Positions 1 through 7,393 of a stretch of 47,379 nucleotides of DNA are shown here, in pieces; the stretch's first letter is position 1; every line of letters starts with the position of its first letter. A program made the position numbers and the translations under genes. The stretch is from NCBI GenBank assembly GCA_945901405.1, contig CAMDLH010000025.1, forward strand, positions 1 through 47,379, read 5' to 3'. The DNA comes from Bordetella parapertussis. GTDB taxonomy: Bacteria; Pseudomonadota; Gammaproteobacteria; Burkholderiales; SG8-41. Below the pieces are notes generated by a model. That model searched no databases. It saw only the letters and a list, made by a program, of their open reading frames with translations, and was not told the DNA's origin.

Positions 1-1295
1 ATGCGCCAGGTCTCGCTGAGTATCTTTTCCGCGGCATCTTGCGTGTAAACTGTGGTTAGCTGACCGCGTGTTTTTGTGCTGATGTCCTCATCGTTGAGCG
101 GCCGCTCAACGCTGCCACGGCAATGCAGCACGCTGGCGTCGTGCGTGGCGCCGCCCTTCAACACCACGCGCACGTGCGCGGCTTCGCGTCCAACCGTGTC
201 ATCGTTGGCGAAGGTCACCTTGCGGCGCAGTGCCGCGATGGCGGGGTCGCGCACGATGGCGTTGGACACCTCCGCGATGCCGGCGGTTTTGTAGACGAGC
301 GTGGTCGCCGCCCAGTGTTGCATGCTGACCAGCGCCTGACCGCGATCCTTCGGATCAACCAGGTTGGTAAGCTTGGCGGCGAGCGGATTCAAGCGCATTT
401 CAATGCGCTCGATCTGTTGCGCATCGAATGATTTTGTTTTAACGATTTCAAGACAAGCGTCGATGATGGGATGTATCACCACGCCAGACGGATACGGTTT
501 GTAGGCGAGCGTGGAAATCTCGAACACTTGGCCGAGTTTGTCGATGGCTGCATCAAGATTAGGATTATTCGCGAACGACACCGCGAAACCCTTCGCACCC
601 TCGATCATCGAATCCGAACACTCAAAGCCGCGCGCCGCCAGCAGCGCCGCCGCCAATCCGCAACGCGCCGCGTGCCCCGGCGTGAAATGACTGCCCATCG
701 TCGATTGCGCCTGCCGCAGGCCGGCCGCTTGATTCGCGGCGAGGCCGATGGCGGTGGCCATGCGCGTTTCATCCAGCGCCATCACCTTGCCCGCCGCGAC
801 TGCTGCGCCAATCGCGCCCACCAGCCCCTGCATCGACAAACCCACCGCGCTCTGTGCGGGCGCAACACACAAAATATTACCCACGCGGCACTGAATTTCA
901 ACGCCGAGTATTAACGCGTGCAACAGTTCCCTGCCGCTCAACGGCTGCCGCTCGGCCAGCGCCAGCAGCGCGGCCGCAACCGGGCTGGTAGGGTGCGCCA
1001 CCGTGACAAAATGCGTGTCGTTAAACGCCAGCGACGCGGAGCTCATCGAGTTGATAAATGTTGCGTTTAGTGCATCAAGCCGCTCGCCGCGGCCGACAAT
1101 GGCTGCCGCCGGAGCGCCGTTAAACTCCGCCAGAAAGTCCACCATCAACGCCACATCTTCCTCACGCGAGCCACCGGCGGCGCAGCCGATGAAATTGACG
1201 AACGCACGCAGCCCCTCATGGCGCACTTCGGCGGGCAACTCTTCGTGGCGCGATGCGCAAGCGTAACGCGACAGAATGCGGGTGATGTCTTTCAA
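1..1295 (-). CDS. MmgE/PrpD family protein, 3' end beyond the window
   Basis: At least 431 codons of an MmgE/PrpD-family protein (2-methylcitrate dehydratase / cis-aconitate decarboxylase / iminodisuccinate epimerase superfamily), expected to be cytosolic and to act on a di- or tricarboxylate. The chosen start is TTG at 1295-1293, just after AAGGGAG; the protein begins LKDITRILSRYA. The N-terminal helical domain reads on through AFNDTHFVTVAHPTSPVAAA, where relatives have DFDDTH, and the lid region has YKPYPSGVVIHP. It is clearly a paralogue of the gene at 22393-23763. It is the last visible gene of a minus-strand run with HpxZ-like protein, amidase and two receptors. The first acidic residue of the DFDDTH-type motif is changed (AFNDTH). 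Substrate unknown. Confidence 0.9.
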   Translation of the reverse strand, partial: MKDITRILSRYACASRHEELPAEVRHEGLRAFVNFIGCAAGGSREEDVALMVDFLAEFNGAPAAAIVGRGERLDALNATFINSMSSASLAFNDTHFVTVAHPTSPVAAALLALAERQPLSGRELLHALILGVEIQCRVGNILCVAPAQSAVGLSMQGLVGAIGAAVAAGKVMALDETRMATAIGLAANQAAGLRQAQSTMGSHFTPGHAARCGLAAALLAARGFECSDSMIEGAKGFAVSFANNPNLDAAIDKLGQVFEISTLAYKPYPSGVVIHPIIDACLEIVKTKSFDAQQIERIEMRLNPLAAKLTNLVDPKDRGQALVSMQHWAATTLVYKTAGIAEVSNAIVRDPAIAALRRKVTFANDDTVGREAAHVRVVLKGGATHDASVLHCRGSVERPLNDEDISTKTRGQLTTVYTQDAAEKILSETWR

Positions 1296-1322
1296 GGTGA
1301 AGCTCCCTTTGTGTAGCAGTGA

Positions 1323-1350
1323 GTAGGTTGGGTTTTGCAGCCCAACGTAC
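1323..1350. repeat. Small intergenic palindrome
   Basis: GTAGGTTGGG and CCCAACGTAC are inverted arms (one mismatch) around an 8-nt spacer in the gap between two minus-strand genes. It is of the same general kind as the other intergenic palindromes in the window. A weak hairpin is possible; no T-run follows, so I do not call it a terminator. Confidence 0.6.
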
Positions 1351-1355
1351 CGATG

Positions 1356-1727
1356 CTACTCAACCATATAACTCACATGCGCCGCCACGATGCGCCAGCC
1401 TTCGGGCATGCGTATCCATGCCTGGCTTTGGCGACCCTTATGGCTGTTGCGCTCGAATTCGATGTTGGTGGTGGCGGCGTCGCGTCCGTAACTCGTAACC
1501 ACGGTCTTGCCGACGACGCGCGCAACGCTTTTGGGATCGCGCGTACCGCGAAAGTTTGCGATTTCGTGATGGCCGTAAAGATTTTCGCCGATGCCGTAAC
1601 GGATGGTGCGTGTGTTGTCCCAGAACAGTTCGTTCAGCACCGCGATGTCGTTGTCGATGATGGCTTGCTGATAACGGTCGAACGCCTTGGTCACTTCGGC
1701 GAGTACTTGCGGGTTGTTGATTTCCAT
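1356..1727 (-). CDS. HpxZ/AtzH-like protein (DUF3225, SnoaL-like fold)
   Basis: A 123-residue protein of the HpxZ/AtzH family, a compact NTF2/SnoaL-like fold found with amidases of oxalurate, allantoin and s-triazine catabolism. The sequence shows the family pattern: an N-terminal helix (NPQVLAEVTKAFDRYQQAI), then FWDNTRTIRYGIGENLYGH, then a core ending in GRQSQAWIRMPEGWRIVAAH. The length fits the family. It begins at ATG 1727 and lies 15 bp after the amidase, so co-expression is likely. A small amidohydrolase or helper role beside the amidase is known for the family; the exact role here is inference. No AtzG-type small subunit is visible between them. Confidence 0.85.
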   Translation of the reverse strand: MEINNPQVLAEVTKAFDRYQQAIIDNDIAVLNELFWDNTRTIRYGIGENLYGHHEIANFRGTRDPKSVARVVGKTVVTSYGRDAATTNIEFERNSHKGRQSQAWIRMPEGWRIVAAHVSYMVE

Positions 1728-1742
1728 TTCGTCTCCTTTAAA

Positions 1743-3101
1743 TTATTGATTGAATGCCATAAGCCACGCCGCCATCGCGCACAATTTTCCATCCTCGTGC
1801 GGCTTGCCGATGAGCTGTACGCCCAGCGGCATGTTATCAACAGCGAGCAACGGCAGGCTGAACGCGGGCAGGCCGAGAAACGTGGCGTGTGTCAAAAATG
1901 TTCTGCTGCCGGTTTGATGCAAGCCGATGGGCGCGGGGCCGGAAGCGGACAAGGTGAGAAACCCGTCGCAGTCGTTGGATGGTTCCGTAACTAGTTGTTT
2001 AATAAATGTTTTTTCAGCAAGCAATGCGGAGTATCGTGCGGGCGGCATGGCGCGCGCTTGTGCCATGCGCTCATGCACGCGCTTCTCGATTAATTCACCG
2101 TGGCGCGCAACGTATTGTTCGTACGGCCAGCGCATTTCGTATGCGGTGATTTCGAGTGAACGATCCGCAAACGCATCGTCGAGCGTGTTTTCAGTGCGCG
2201 CGGCGCGATCATCGTTGTCGCGGCTGACGATCTCAATGCCTGCTTCTACGAGTGCATTTACAAACGCTTCGAACGCCTCGCGTGTGGCTGAATCAACTTC
2301 GCTTTCCCAGCCGCGCGTATAAAGCCGCATCAATTTGCGTGGCCGCACGGGTGCCGGCAATTCAACCGATGCGCCTTGCAAAAACGGTTGACCCGGATTG
2401 CCTTGCCACAGCGGCAAATGCGACGCGATGCGCCATGCGTCTTCAAGCGTGCCTGCAAGCACGCCCAGATGATCGTGCGTGTGCGAGATGGGGTGCACGC
2501 CGCGCATGTCGAGCACGCCATGCGTGGGCTTGAATCCAATGGCGCCGCAATAACTCGCGGGGCGCAGCGTCGAACCCTGCGTTTGCGTGCCGAGCGCCAC
2601 CGGCAGCATGCCGCAGCCCACCGCGGCGCCGGAGCCGCTGGATGATCCGCCCGGCGTGCGCCGCGCATCGAACGGATTGGTGGTGACGGTGGGGCCGCCG
2701 CAGGCAAACGCCGTGGTCGCGGTCTTGCCCACGACAACCGCGCCGCCCGCGCGCAACGCCTGCACGCATGCGGCGTCATACGCGGGTTGCCAGCCGGCAA
2801 ACGCGGGGCTGCCCATTTCGGTGGGCATATCGGCGGTGTCCATGATGTCCTTGATGCCGATGGGGCAGCCATCGACTGGCGACAGCGGCCCACCTTTGCG
2901 ATAACGTTCGGTTGCGGCATCCGCGTCGGCGCGCGCGTGTGGATTGATACGCACGAAGGCTTTGACATCACCATCGCGCTCGGCAATGCGTGCGAGGCAA
3001 CGCTCCAGCATGTCGCGTGGTGTTTGGCGGCCTGCGAGAAAATCAGCGACTGCGGCGGAGTAGTTCAACGCGTGCGGATTGCGCCAAGGAATGTATTTCA
3101 T
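1743..3101 (-). CDS. Amidase (amidase-signature family)
   Basis: A 452-residue amidase-signature hydrolase, cytosolic. The Ser-cisSer-Lys triad can be placed: Lys84 in GIKDIMDTAD, the glycine/serine loop GGSSSGSGAA (Ser153-155), and the nucleophile Ser177 in GTQTQGSTLRPAS. An in-frame ATG lies 13 codons upstream, but I chose ATG 3101 because it forms an ATGA overlap with the stop of the receptor gene, implying translational coupling. The GTQTQGS form marks a subgroup distinct from GatA (usually GTDTxGS). With the HpxZ/AtzH-like gene downstream it resembles allophanate, carboxybiuret or oxamate amide hydrolases, but the substrate is not shown. An AT-rich repeat (1987-2015) lies inside the gene. 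Confidence 0.9.
   Translation of the reverse strand: MKYIPWRNPHALNYSAAVADFLAGRQTPRDMLERCLARIAERDGDVKAFVRINPHARADADAATERYRKGGPLSPVDGCPIGIKDIMDTADMPTEMGSPAFAGWQPAYDAACVQALRAGGAVVVGKTATTAFACGGPTVTTNPFDARRTPGGSSSGSGAAVGCGMLPVALGTQTQGSTLRPASYCGAIGFKPTHGVLDMRGVHPISHTHDHLGVLAGTLEDAWRIASHLPLWQGNPGQPFLQGASVELPAPVRPRKLMRLYTRGWESEVDSATREAFEAFVNALVEAGIEIVSRDNDDRAARTENTLDDAFADRSLEITAYEMRWPYEQYVARHGELIEKRVHERMAQARAMPPARYSALLAEKTFIKQLVTEPSNDCDGFLTLSASGPAPIGLHQTGSRTFLTHATFLGLPAFSLPLLAVDNMPLGVQLIGKPHEDGKLCAMAAWLMAFNQ
1987..2015 (+). repeat. AT-rich dispersed motif, copy 1
   Basis: Reads GTAACTAGTTGTTTAATAAA followed by TGTTTTTTC. It lies inside the amidase gene (antisense to it), where it encodes TFIKQLVT. 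It matches the AT-rich motif at 46994-47020 at most positions and stands out from the GC-rich gene around it. Most divergent of the copies. Confidence 0.4.
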
Positions 3102-4063
3102 TCCGAAGATATCCGCGCGGCCTTGACGACCTTCGCCCACTTGGCGATTTCGCTGTCGATGTAGCGCGCGCTTGCCTCCAGACTTTCGCCCACGGGTTCA
3201 AGGCCTATATCCGCGAATCGTCCGCGCAACTCGGGTGCATGCAGCGCGCGTGCGACATCCGCGTTGATCGTGGTGAGTGTCGCGCGCGGCACGGCGGCGG
3301 GTGCAAGCATCGCGTACCACACATCGACCGCATAGCCGGACACGCCGGCCTCGGCAATGGTCGGCGTGTCTGGCAGCGATGCCGCGCGTCGCGTGCCTGC
3401 CGCCGCGAGCAGACGCAGCTTGCCGGCCTTGACGTGCGGCACGGACGAAATAATGCTGCCGAAGGTAAACGACACGCGGCCGCCGATAAGATCGGTCATC
3501 GCGGGCGCGGTGCCTTTGTACGGCACGTGCACGAAGTTGGCGCCGGAGAGCAGCTTCAGCAGCTCACCCGCGAGATGCGCCGGGCTGCCGCTGCCGGACG
3601 AAGCAAAGTTGATTTCGCCCGGCCGCGTTTTGGCGAGCGCGATTAATTCCTTCACCGACTGGGCCGGCAGCGAAGGGTGCGCAACCAGCACGTTGGGTGC
3701 GTTCACCAGCACCGTTACCGGCACGAGATCGCGGACCGGATCGTAATTCAGGTTGCGGTGCGACGCGGGAATCACCGCATGCGCAATCGAAATCGTCAGC
3801 AGCGTATGGCCATCGGGCGCGGATTTCGCGACGACCTCGCTGCCCACCGCGCCGCCCGCGCCCGCGCGGTTTTCGACGACCACCGGCTGTGGCCAGCGCT
3901 CGGTGAGTTTCTGCCCGACGATGCGGCTGATGGTATCGACGCCGCCTCCCGCGGCGGTGCCGACGATGATGCGCACGGGCTTCATTGGAAAGGTTTGTCC
4001 GGCCGCGGTGTGCGTCATCGACGTGACGATGGCGGCGATACAAGCAATACGAGTCTTGGTCAT
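3098..4063 (-). CDS. Tripartite tricarboxylate transporter substrate-binding protein (TctC/Bug)
   Basis: A 321-residue periplasmic solute receptor of the TctC/Bug family. Signal peptide at residues 1-22 (IACIAAIVTSMTHTAAG, cleavage near AAGQ). Family marks follow: PVRIIVGTAAGGGVDTISR, VVVENRAGAGGAVGSE, APDGHTLL, VPYKGTAPAMTDLIGG and LPDTPTIAEAGVSGY. The family captures carboxylates for a TctAB permease or acts as an extracytoplasmic sensor. It lies 15 bp after another receptor gene, and its TGA overlaps the amidase ATG, so receptor and amidase are probably one transcript and the ligand may be an amide-bearing acid (inference). Confidence 0.93.
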   Translation of the reverse strand: MTKTRIACIAAIVTSMTHTAAGQTFPMKPVRIIVGTAAGGGVDTISRIVGQKLTERWPQPVVVENRAGAGGAVGSEVVAKSAPDGHTLLTISIAHAVIPASHRNLNYDPVRDLVPVTVLVNAPNVLVAHPSLPAQSVKELIALAKTRPGEINFASSGSGSPAHLAGELLKLLSGANFVHVPYKGTAPAMTDLIGGRVSFTFGSIISSVPHVKAGKLRLLAAAGTRRAASLPDTPTIAEAGVSGYAVDVWYAMLAPAAVPRATLTTINADVARALHAPELRGRFADIGLEPVGESLEASARYIDSEIAKWAKVVKAARISSE

Positions 4064-4078
4064 AATTGGTATTGGATG

Positions 4079-5065
4079 TTACTCGACCTTCAGCCCATCA
4101 ATAGCCGGAATGAGCGTGACGTATTTTGCAATCTCGCCGTCAAGAAATTTTGCGAATGCAGCCGGGCCGGCGCCATCCAATTCAAACCCTTCGCCGGCGA
4201 GGAAGTTTCTCAGCTCGCGATGCTTTAACGCTTCTGCCGTGGCCTGACTTAAACGTGACACCACGGCGGCGGGGGTGTTGCGCGGCGCAAGCAAACCGTA
4301 CCATGAGGTGTATTCAAACCCCGGCGCGCCGCCTTCGGCCACCGTGGGCATGTCGGGAAACGCGGGCGAGCGCCGCGCCGTGCTCACCGCCAACGCGCGC
4401 AATCGGCCTGACTTTGCGTGCGGCAGCACAGACAGCGGCCCGGTGAACAATATTAACGATTCCCCGGCGACAGTCGTCACCAGCGCGGCCGAGCCTTTGT
4501 AGGCGACGTGCAGCAAGTTGATCCTGGCGCTTTTTTTCAGCAGTTCACCCGCGAAGTGACTGGTCGAGCCGATGCCGGCCGAGGCGTAGTTGATTTGCCC
4601 CGGCTTGGCGCGCGCGAGTGCGAGCAATTCGGGCACCGAGTTTGCCGCAAGCGATGGGTGCACCACCAGCATGAACGGAATCTTTGCGAACAGCGTTACA
4701 GGTGCAAAATCCGCGCGCGGATCGAACGGCAGCTTGCCGCGCCGCAAGCCGGCGTTGATCGCATGCGTGCTCGACACCCACAGTATCGTGTAACCATCTG
4801 GTGCGGCTTTCGCAGCGATTTCCGTGCCGGTGATGTTGCTCGCACCGGGGCGGTTATCCACGATCACACGCTGCTGAAAAATCTCCGACAGGCGATTGGC
4901 GAGCATGCGCGCTGTTGCATCAGCGCCGCCGCCGGCGGCCACGGGCGTCACCAGGCGGATCGGGCGGTTGGGGTAGTCCTGTGCGGCGGCGATTTGCGCT
5001 GCCACAGCCAGGACAAAACCTGTGGCATGGCAAATAGCGGAACGACGATGGTGGTGTTGATTCAC
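4079..5065 (-). CDS. Tripartite tricarboxylate transporter substrate-binding protein (TctC/Bug)
   Basis: TctC/Bug receptor of 328 residues from GTG 5065. The reading frame stays open to 5185, but the longer form would put about 40 non-hydrophobic residues before the signal peptide and overlap the divergent promoter, so GTG 5065 (VNQHHHRRSAICHATGF) is preferred. The signal sequence ends near QIAAAQDYP. Motifs: PIRLVTPVAAGGGADATAR, VDNRPGASNITGTE, APDGYTILW, VAYKGSAALV, FPDMPTVAEGGAPGF. It is the first gene of the minus-strand run leading through a second receptor to the amidase. It is divergent from the receptor gene at 5139, with 73 bp between the starts. Confidence 0.9.
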   Translation of the reverse strand: MNQHHHRRSAICHATGFVLAVAAQIAAAQDYPNRPIRLVTPVAAGGGADATARMLANRLSEIFQQRVIVDNRPGASNITGTEIAAKAAPDGYTILWVSSTHAINAGLRRGKLPFDPRADFAPVTLFAKIPFMLVVHPSLAANSVPELLALARAKPGQINYASAGIGSTSHFAGELLKKSARINLLHVAYKGSAALVTTVAGESLILFTGPLSVLPHAKSGRLRALAVSTARRSPAFPDMPTVAEGGAPGFEYTSWYGLLAPRNTPAAVVSRLSQATAEALKHRELRNFLAGEGFELDGAGPAAFAKFLDGEIAKYVTLIPAIDGLKVE

Positions 5066-5084
5066 ACGAAATCCGGTGTATTCT
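5057..5084 (+). promoter_or_regulatory. Possible sigma70-type promoter for the 5139 gene
   Basis: TTGATT (5057-5062), a 16-bp spacer, then TATTCT (5079-5084), about 55 bp upstream of the ATG at 5139 in a divergent gap. The match to consensus is moderate and no transcript data exist. Confidence 0.3.
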
Positions 5085-5138
5085 TCCGGGCAGTATACGT
5101 CAGGCGTCGCTGTCTGCGCGCTCTCAAAAGAGGTGTCA

Positions 5139-6089
5139 ATGCAATCCCGACTCTGCATGGTTGTATCGTTGCTCCTGTGTTTCACCGCGGGCCAGTCGCC
5201 GGCGCAAAACTACCCCAGCAAGGCCATACGCATATTCACCACCGAGGCCGGCGGCGCATCGGACTTGCCCGCGCGCCTGATCGCGCGCGAACTGCAAGTG
5301 AGCCTGGGCCAGCCGGCGGTGGTGGAAAACCGCGCGCTGATCGGCGTCGAGATCGTGGCGCAGGCCGCCGCGGACGGCCACACGCTGCTGCATTACACCA
5401 GTCCGGTGTGGGTGATACCGTTGTTTCGCAGCAGCGTCGCGTGGGACGTGGCACGTGATTTTGCGCCGATCGCGCTGACTATTGTTACGCCCAATGTACT
5501 GGTGGTGCACCCGTCGCTGCCGGTGAAATCAGTCAAGGAACTCATAGCACTCGCCAGAGCGCGGCCTGGAGATTTGAATTTTGCTTCGAGTTCAACCGGC
5601 TCCGGCAATCACATTTCCGGCGAGCTGTTCAATTCGCTGGCCGGCGTCAAGATCGTACGCGTGGCCTACAAGGGCGCGGGTTCTGCGCTTAACGCGCTGC
5701 TGGCCGGCGAGGTGCAGATCATGTTCCCGACCGCCGGCTCGACCACCGGCCACATTCAGTCCGGCAAGCTGCGCGCGCTCGCGGTGACCAGTCCCAAGCC
5801 CTCCGCGCTCGCCCCCGGTTTGCCCACCATGATTGAATCCGGCTTGCCCGGTTACGAATCGATTTCGTATACCGCCATGTTCGCGCCGGCGAAGACACCA
5901 TCGCCTATAATCAACCTGCTCAGTCAGGAAATCGTGCGTGCCCTGCGTACGCCGGCGCTGAAGGATCGTTTGTTCAAGTCCGGCTCGGAAGTGGTCGCAA
6001 GCACTTCCGCGGAGGCCGCGGCAACCATCAAATCCGAAATCGACCGGGTGCGCAAACTGATCAACGATGCGGGGCTGCGCGAGCAATAA
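5139..6089 (+). CDS. TctC/Bug receptor with shortened ligand loop
   Basis: A 316-residue TctC/Bug family receptor. ATG 5139 was chosen over an upstream in-frame ATG (5076) because AAAGAGG precedes it and it begins directly with a signal peptide (MQSRLCMVVSLLLCFTAG, cleavage near SPAQN). Family marks: IRIFTTEAGGASDLPAR, ADGHTLLHY, RVAYKGAGSALNALLAG and PTMIESGLPGYES. After VVENRA the usual GAGG stretch of the ligand loop is missing: it reads ENRALIGVEIVAQ where neighbours have ENRAGAGGVIGTEIVAK. It is followed 57 bp later by two acyl-CoA dehydrogenases, so it may feed their pathway. Confidence 0.92.
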   Translation: MQSRLCMVVSLLLCFTAGQSPAQNYPSKAIRIFTTEAGGASDLPARLIARELQVSLGQPAVVENRALIGVEIVAQAAADGHTLLHYTSPVWVIPLFRSSVAWDVARDFAPIALTIVTPNVLVVHPSLPVKSVKELIALARARPGDLNFASSSTGSGNHISGELFNSLAGVKIVRVAYKGAGSALNALLAGEVQIMFPTAGSTTGHIQSGKLRALAVTSPKPSALAPGLPTMIESGLPGYESISYTAMFAPAKTPSPIINLLSQEIVRALRTPALKDRLFKSGSEVVASTSAEAAATIKSEIDRVRKLINDAGLREQ

Positions 6090-6133
6090 TCATTTGTCGC
6101 GTGGCGAACGTAGGCGCATCGCACAACCGAAAT

Positions 6134-6142
6134 AAAGGGAGG
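6134..6142 (+). promoter_or_regulatory. Strong ribosome-binding site facing an ATT codon
   Basis: AAAGGGAGG is an excellent Shine-Dalgarno sequence. The first ATG, GTG or TTG in the right frame is not reached until GTG 6195, far too distant to use it. At normal spacing there is ATT 6147, in frame with the acyl-CoA dehydrogenase and preceding YDHHLSAEQLEIRD. Confidence 0.75.
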
Positions 6143-6146
6143 CATT

Positions 6147-7382
6147 ATTTACGATCACCATTTAAGCGCGGAACAACTCGAAATCCGCGACACCGTGCGC
6201 GGCTTCGTGCGCGACGAAATCAAGCCGGTCACGCTGCATCCAAGCCGCCTTGAGCCATTTGAAAAACCGCTGCTGTCGGACTTGCTCGCGGCGGCGTCCG
6301 GTATGGGCTTGCGCGCGCTGGCGCTGTCCGAAGCGGCCGGCGGTGCGGGTGCGGACAATCACACCGGCTGTCTGGTGAGCGAAGAACTCGCGCAGGGTGA
6401 CCCCGATATCGCGGTGGTGCTGGCACATACGTCCGTGCTGGCGCATCTGTTGTTCGATGAATGCATGTCGGCCGAGCAGCGCGCGCGCTTTTTGCCGGCG
6501 TTTATCACTGATCAAGCGTTTCATCTTGCTTACGCGGGCCGCGATGCACAAGCCGGCTTGGCGGCGGATTACCACCGCCCGCGCGGCGAAAACTCAGCAC
6601 CTTGCGCCACGGCAAAGCAGGGCAGCGATGGCGTATGGGTCGTCAATGGCGAAATTCGCGCCGTGGCCAATGCGCCGATAGCGCGGTTGTTTGCCATTGA
6701 GGTGAGCACGCCCTCGGGCGTGGCCATCATGCTTGTGTCGCACGGCGCACCTGGGCTGAGTGTGGGCCAGAGCGCGCCAGTTCGCGCGACAGCCGCAACC
6801 GGCGGCACACCCGTGATTCGCTGGGGCCACGGTTCGCATGGCACGGTTGTGCTCAAGGATTGCTGCGTGCCCGCCGGCAATGTTTTGGGCGATGCAGCGC
6901 AGTCATTGTCGTGCACTTACGCAACACGTATCGCGCCACAAATCGCGGCGGCGAATATCGGCATCGGGCAGGCTGCGTTCGAGGCCGCCATCGATTACAC
7001 CAAGCTGCGCCGCCAGGGTGCGAAGAAAACCATCGAACATCAGGCCATCGCTATGTTTCTGGCCGATATCGCGATCAAGCTCGAAGTCGCACGCAACATG
7101 GTGTGGAAGGCGGCGTGGGCGCTGGATCACCCCGATGCCGTTGCCGACCGCAGCGTTTCCGGCTTGCCGCTGCATCACATCGCGCGGTCTTTCGCTGGCG
7201 AGGTCATTGTTGAAGTCACCGAGCGCGCGGCCGAGTGTTTCGGTGCGATGGGTGTGATGCGCGACATGCCGCTGCAAAAGTATGTGGATGATGCGCTGAT
7301 GTTCAAACACAGCGCGCTGGGTGCGAGCGCCACCAAATTGCTTATCGCCGAAGCCGTCGCCGGCTTCGAGCGTCAAAACTAA
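6147..7382 (+). CDS. Acyl-CoA dehydrogenase, apparent ATT start
   Basis: Acyl-CoA dehydrogenase family flavoprotein, 411 residues if read from ATT 6147. The N-terminal domain begins YDHHLSAEQLEIRDTVRGFV, the usual opening of the fold. The middle has VSEELAQGDPDIAVVLAHTS and GVWVVNGEIRAVAN; the C-terminal helices have AAANIGIGQAAFEAAIDYTK and RAAECFGAMGVMRDMPLQKY. The strong RBS at 6134 points to 6147, so ATG was probably changed to ATT. GTG 6195 is the first conventional start but would drop 16 conserved residues and lacks an RBS. Where many family members have the catalytic Glu of YEGT, this reads KHSALGAS. Receptor upstream, second dehydrogenase 11 bp downstream. Confidence 0.85.
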   Translation: MYDHHLSAEQLEIRDTVRGFVRDEIKPVTLHPSRLEPFEKPLLSDLLAAASGMGLRALALSEAAGGAGADNHTGCLVSEELAQGDPDIAVVLAHTSVLAHLLFDECMSAEQRARFLPAFITDQAFHLAYAGRDAQAGLAADYHRPRGENSAPCATAKQGSDGVWVVNGEIRAVANAPIARLFAIEVSTPSGVAIMLVSHGAPGLSVGQSAPVRATAATGGTPVIRWGHGSHGTVVLKDCCVPAGNVLGDAAQSLSCTYATRIAPQIAAANIGIGQAAFEAAIDYTKLRRQGAKKTIEHQAIAMFLADIAIKLEVARNMVWKAAWALDHPDAVADRSVSGLPLHHIARSFAGEVIVEVTERAAECFGAMGVMRDMPLQKYVDDALMFKHSALGASATKLLIAEAVAGFERQN

Positions 7383-7393
7383 AGGCCAGGAAC

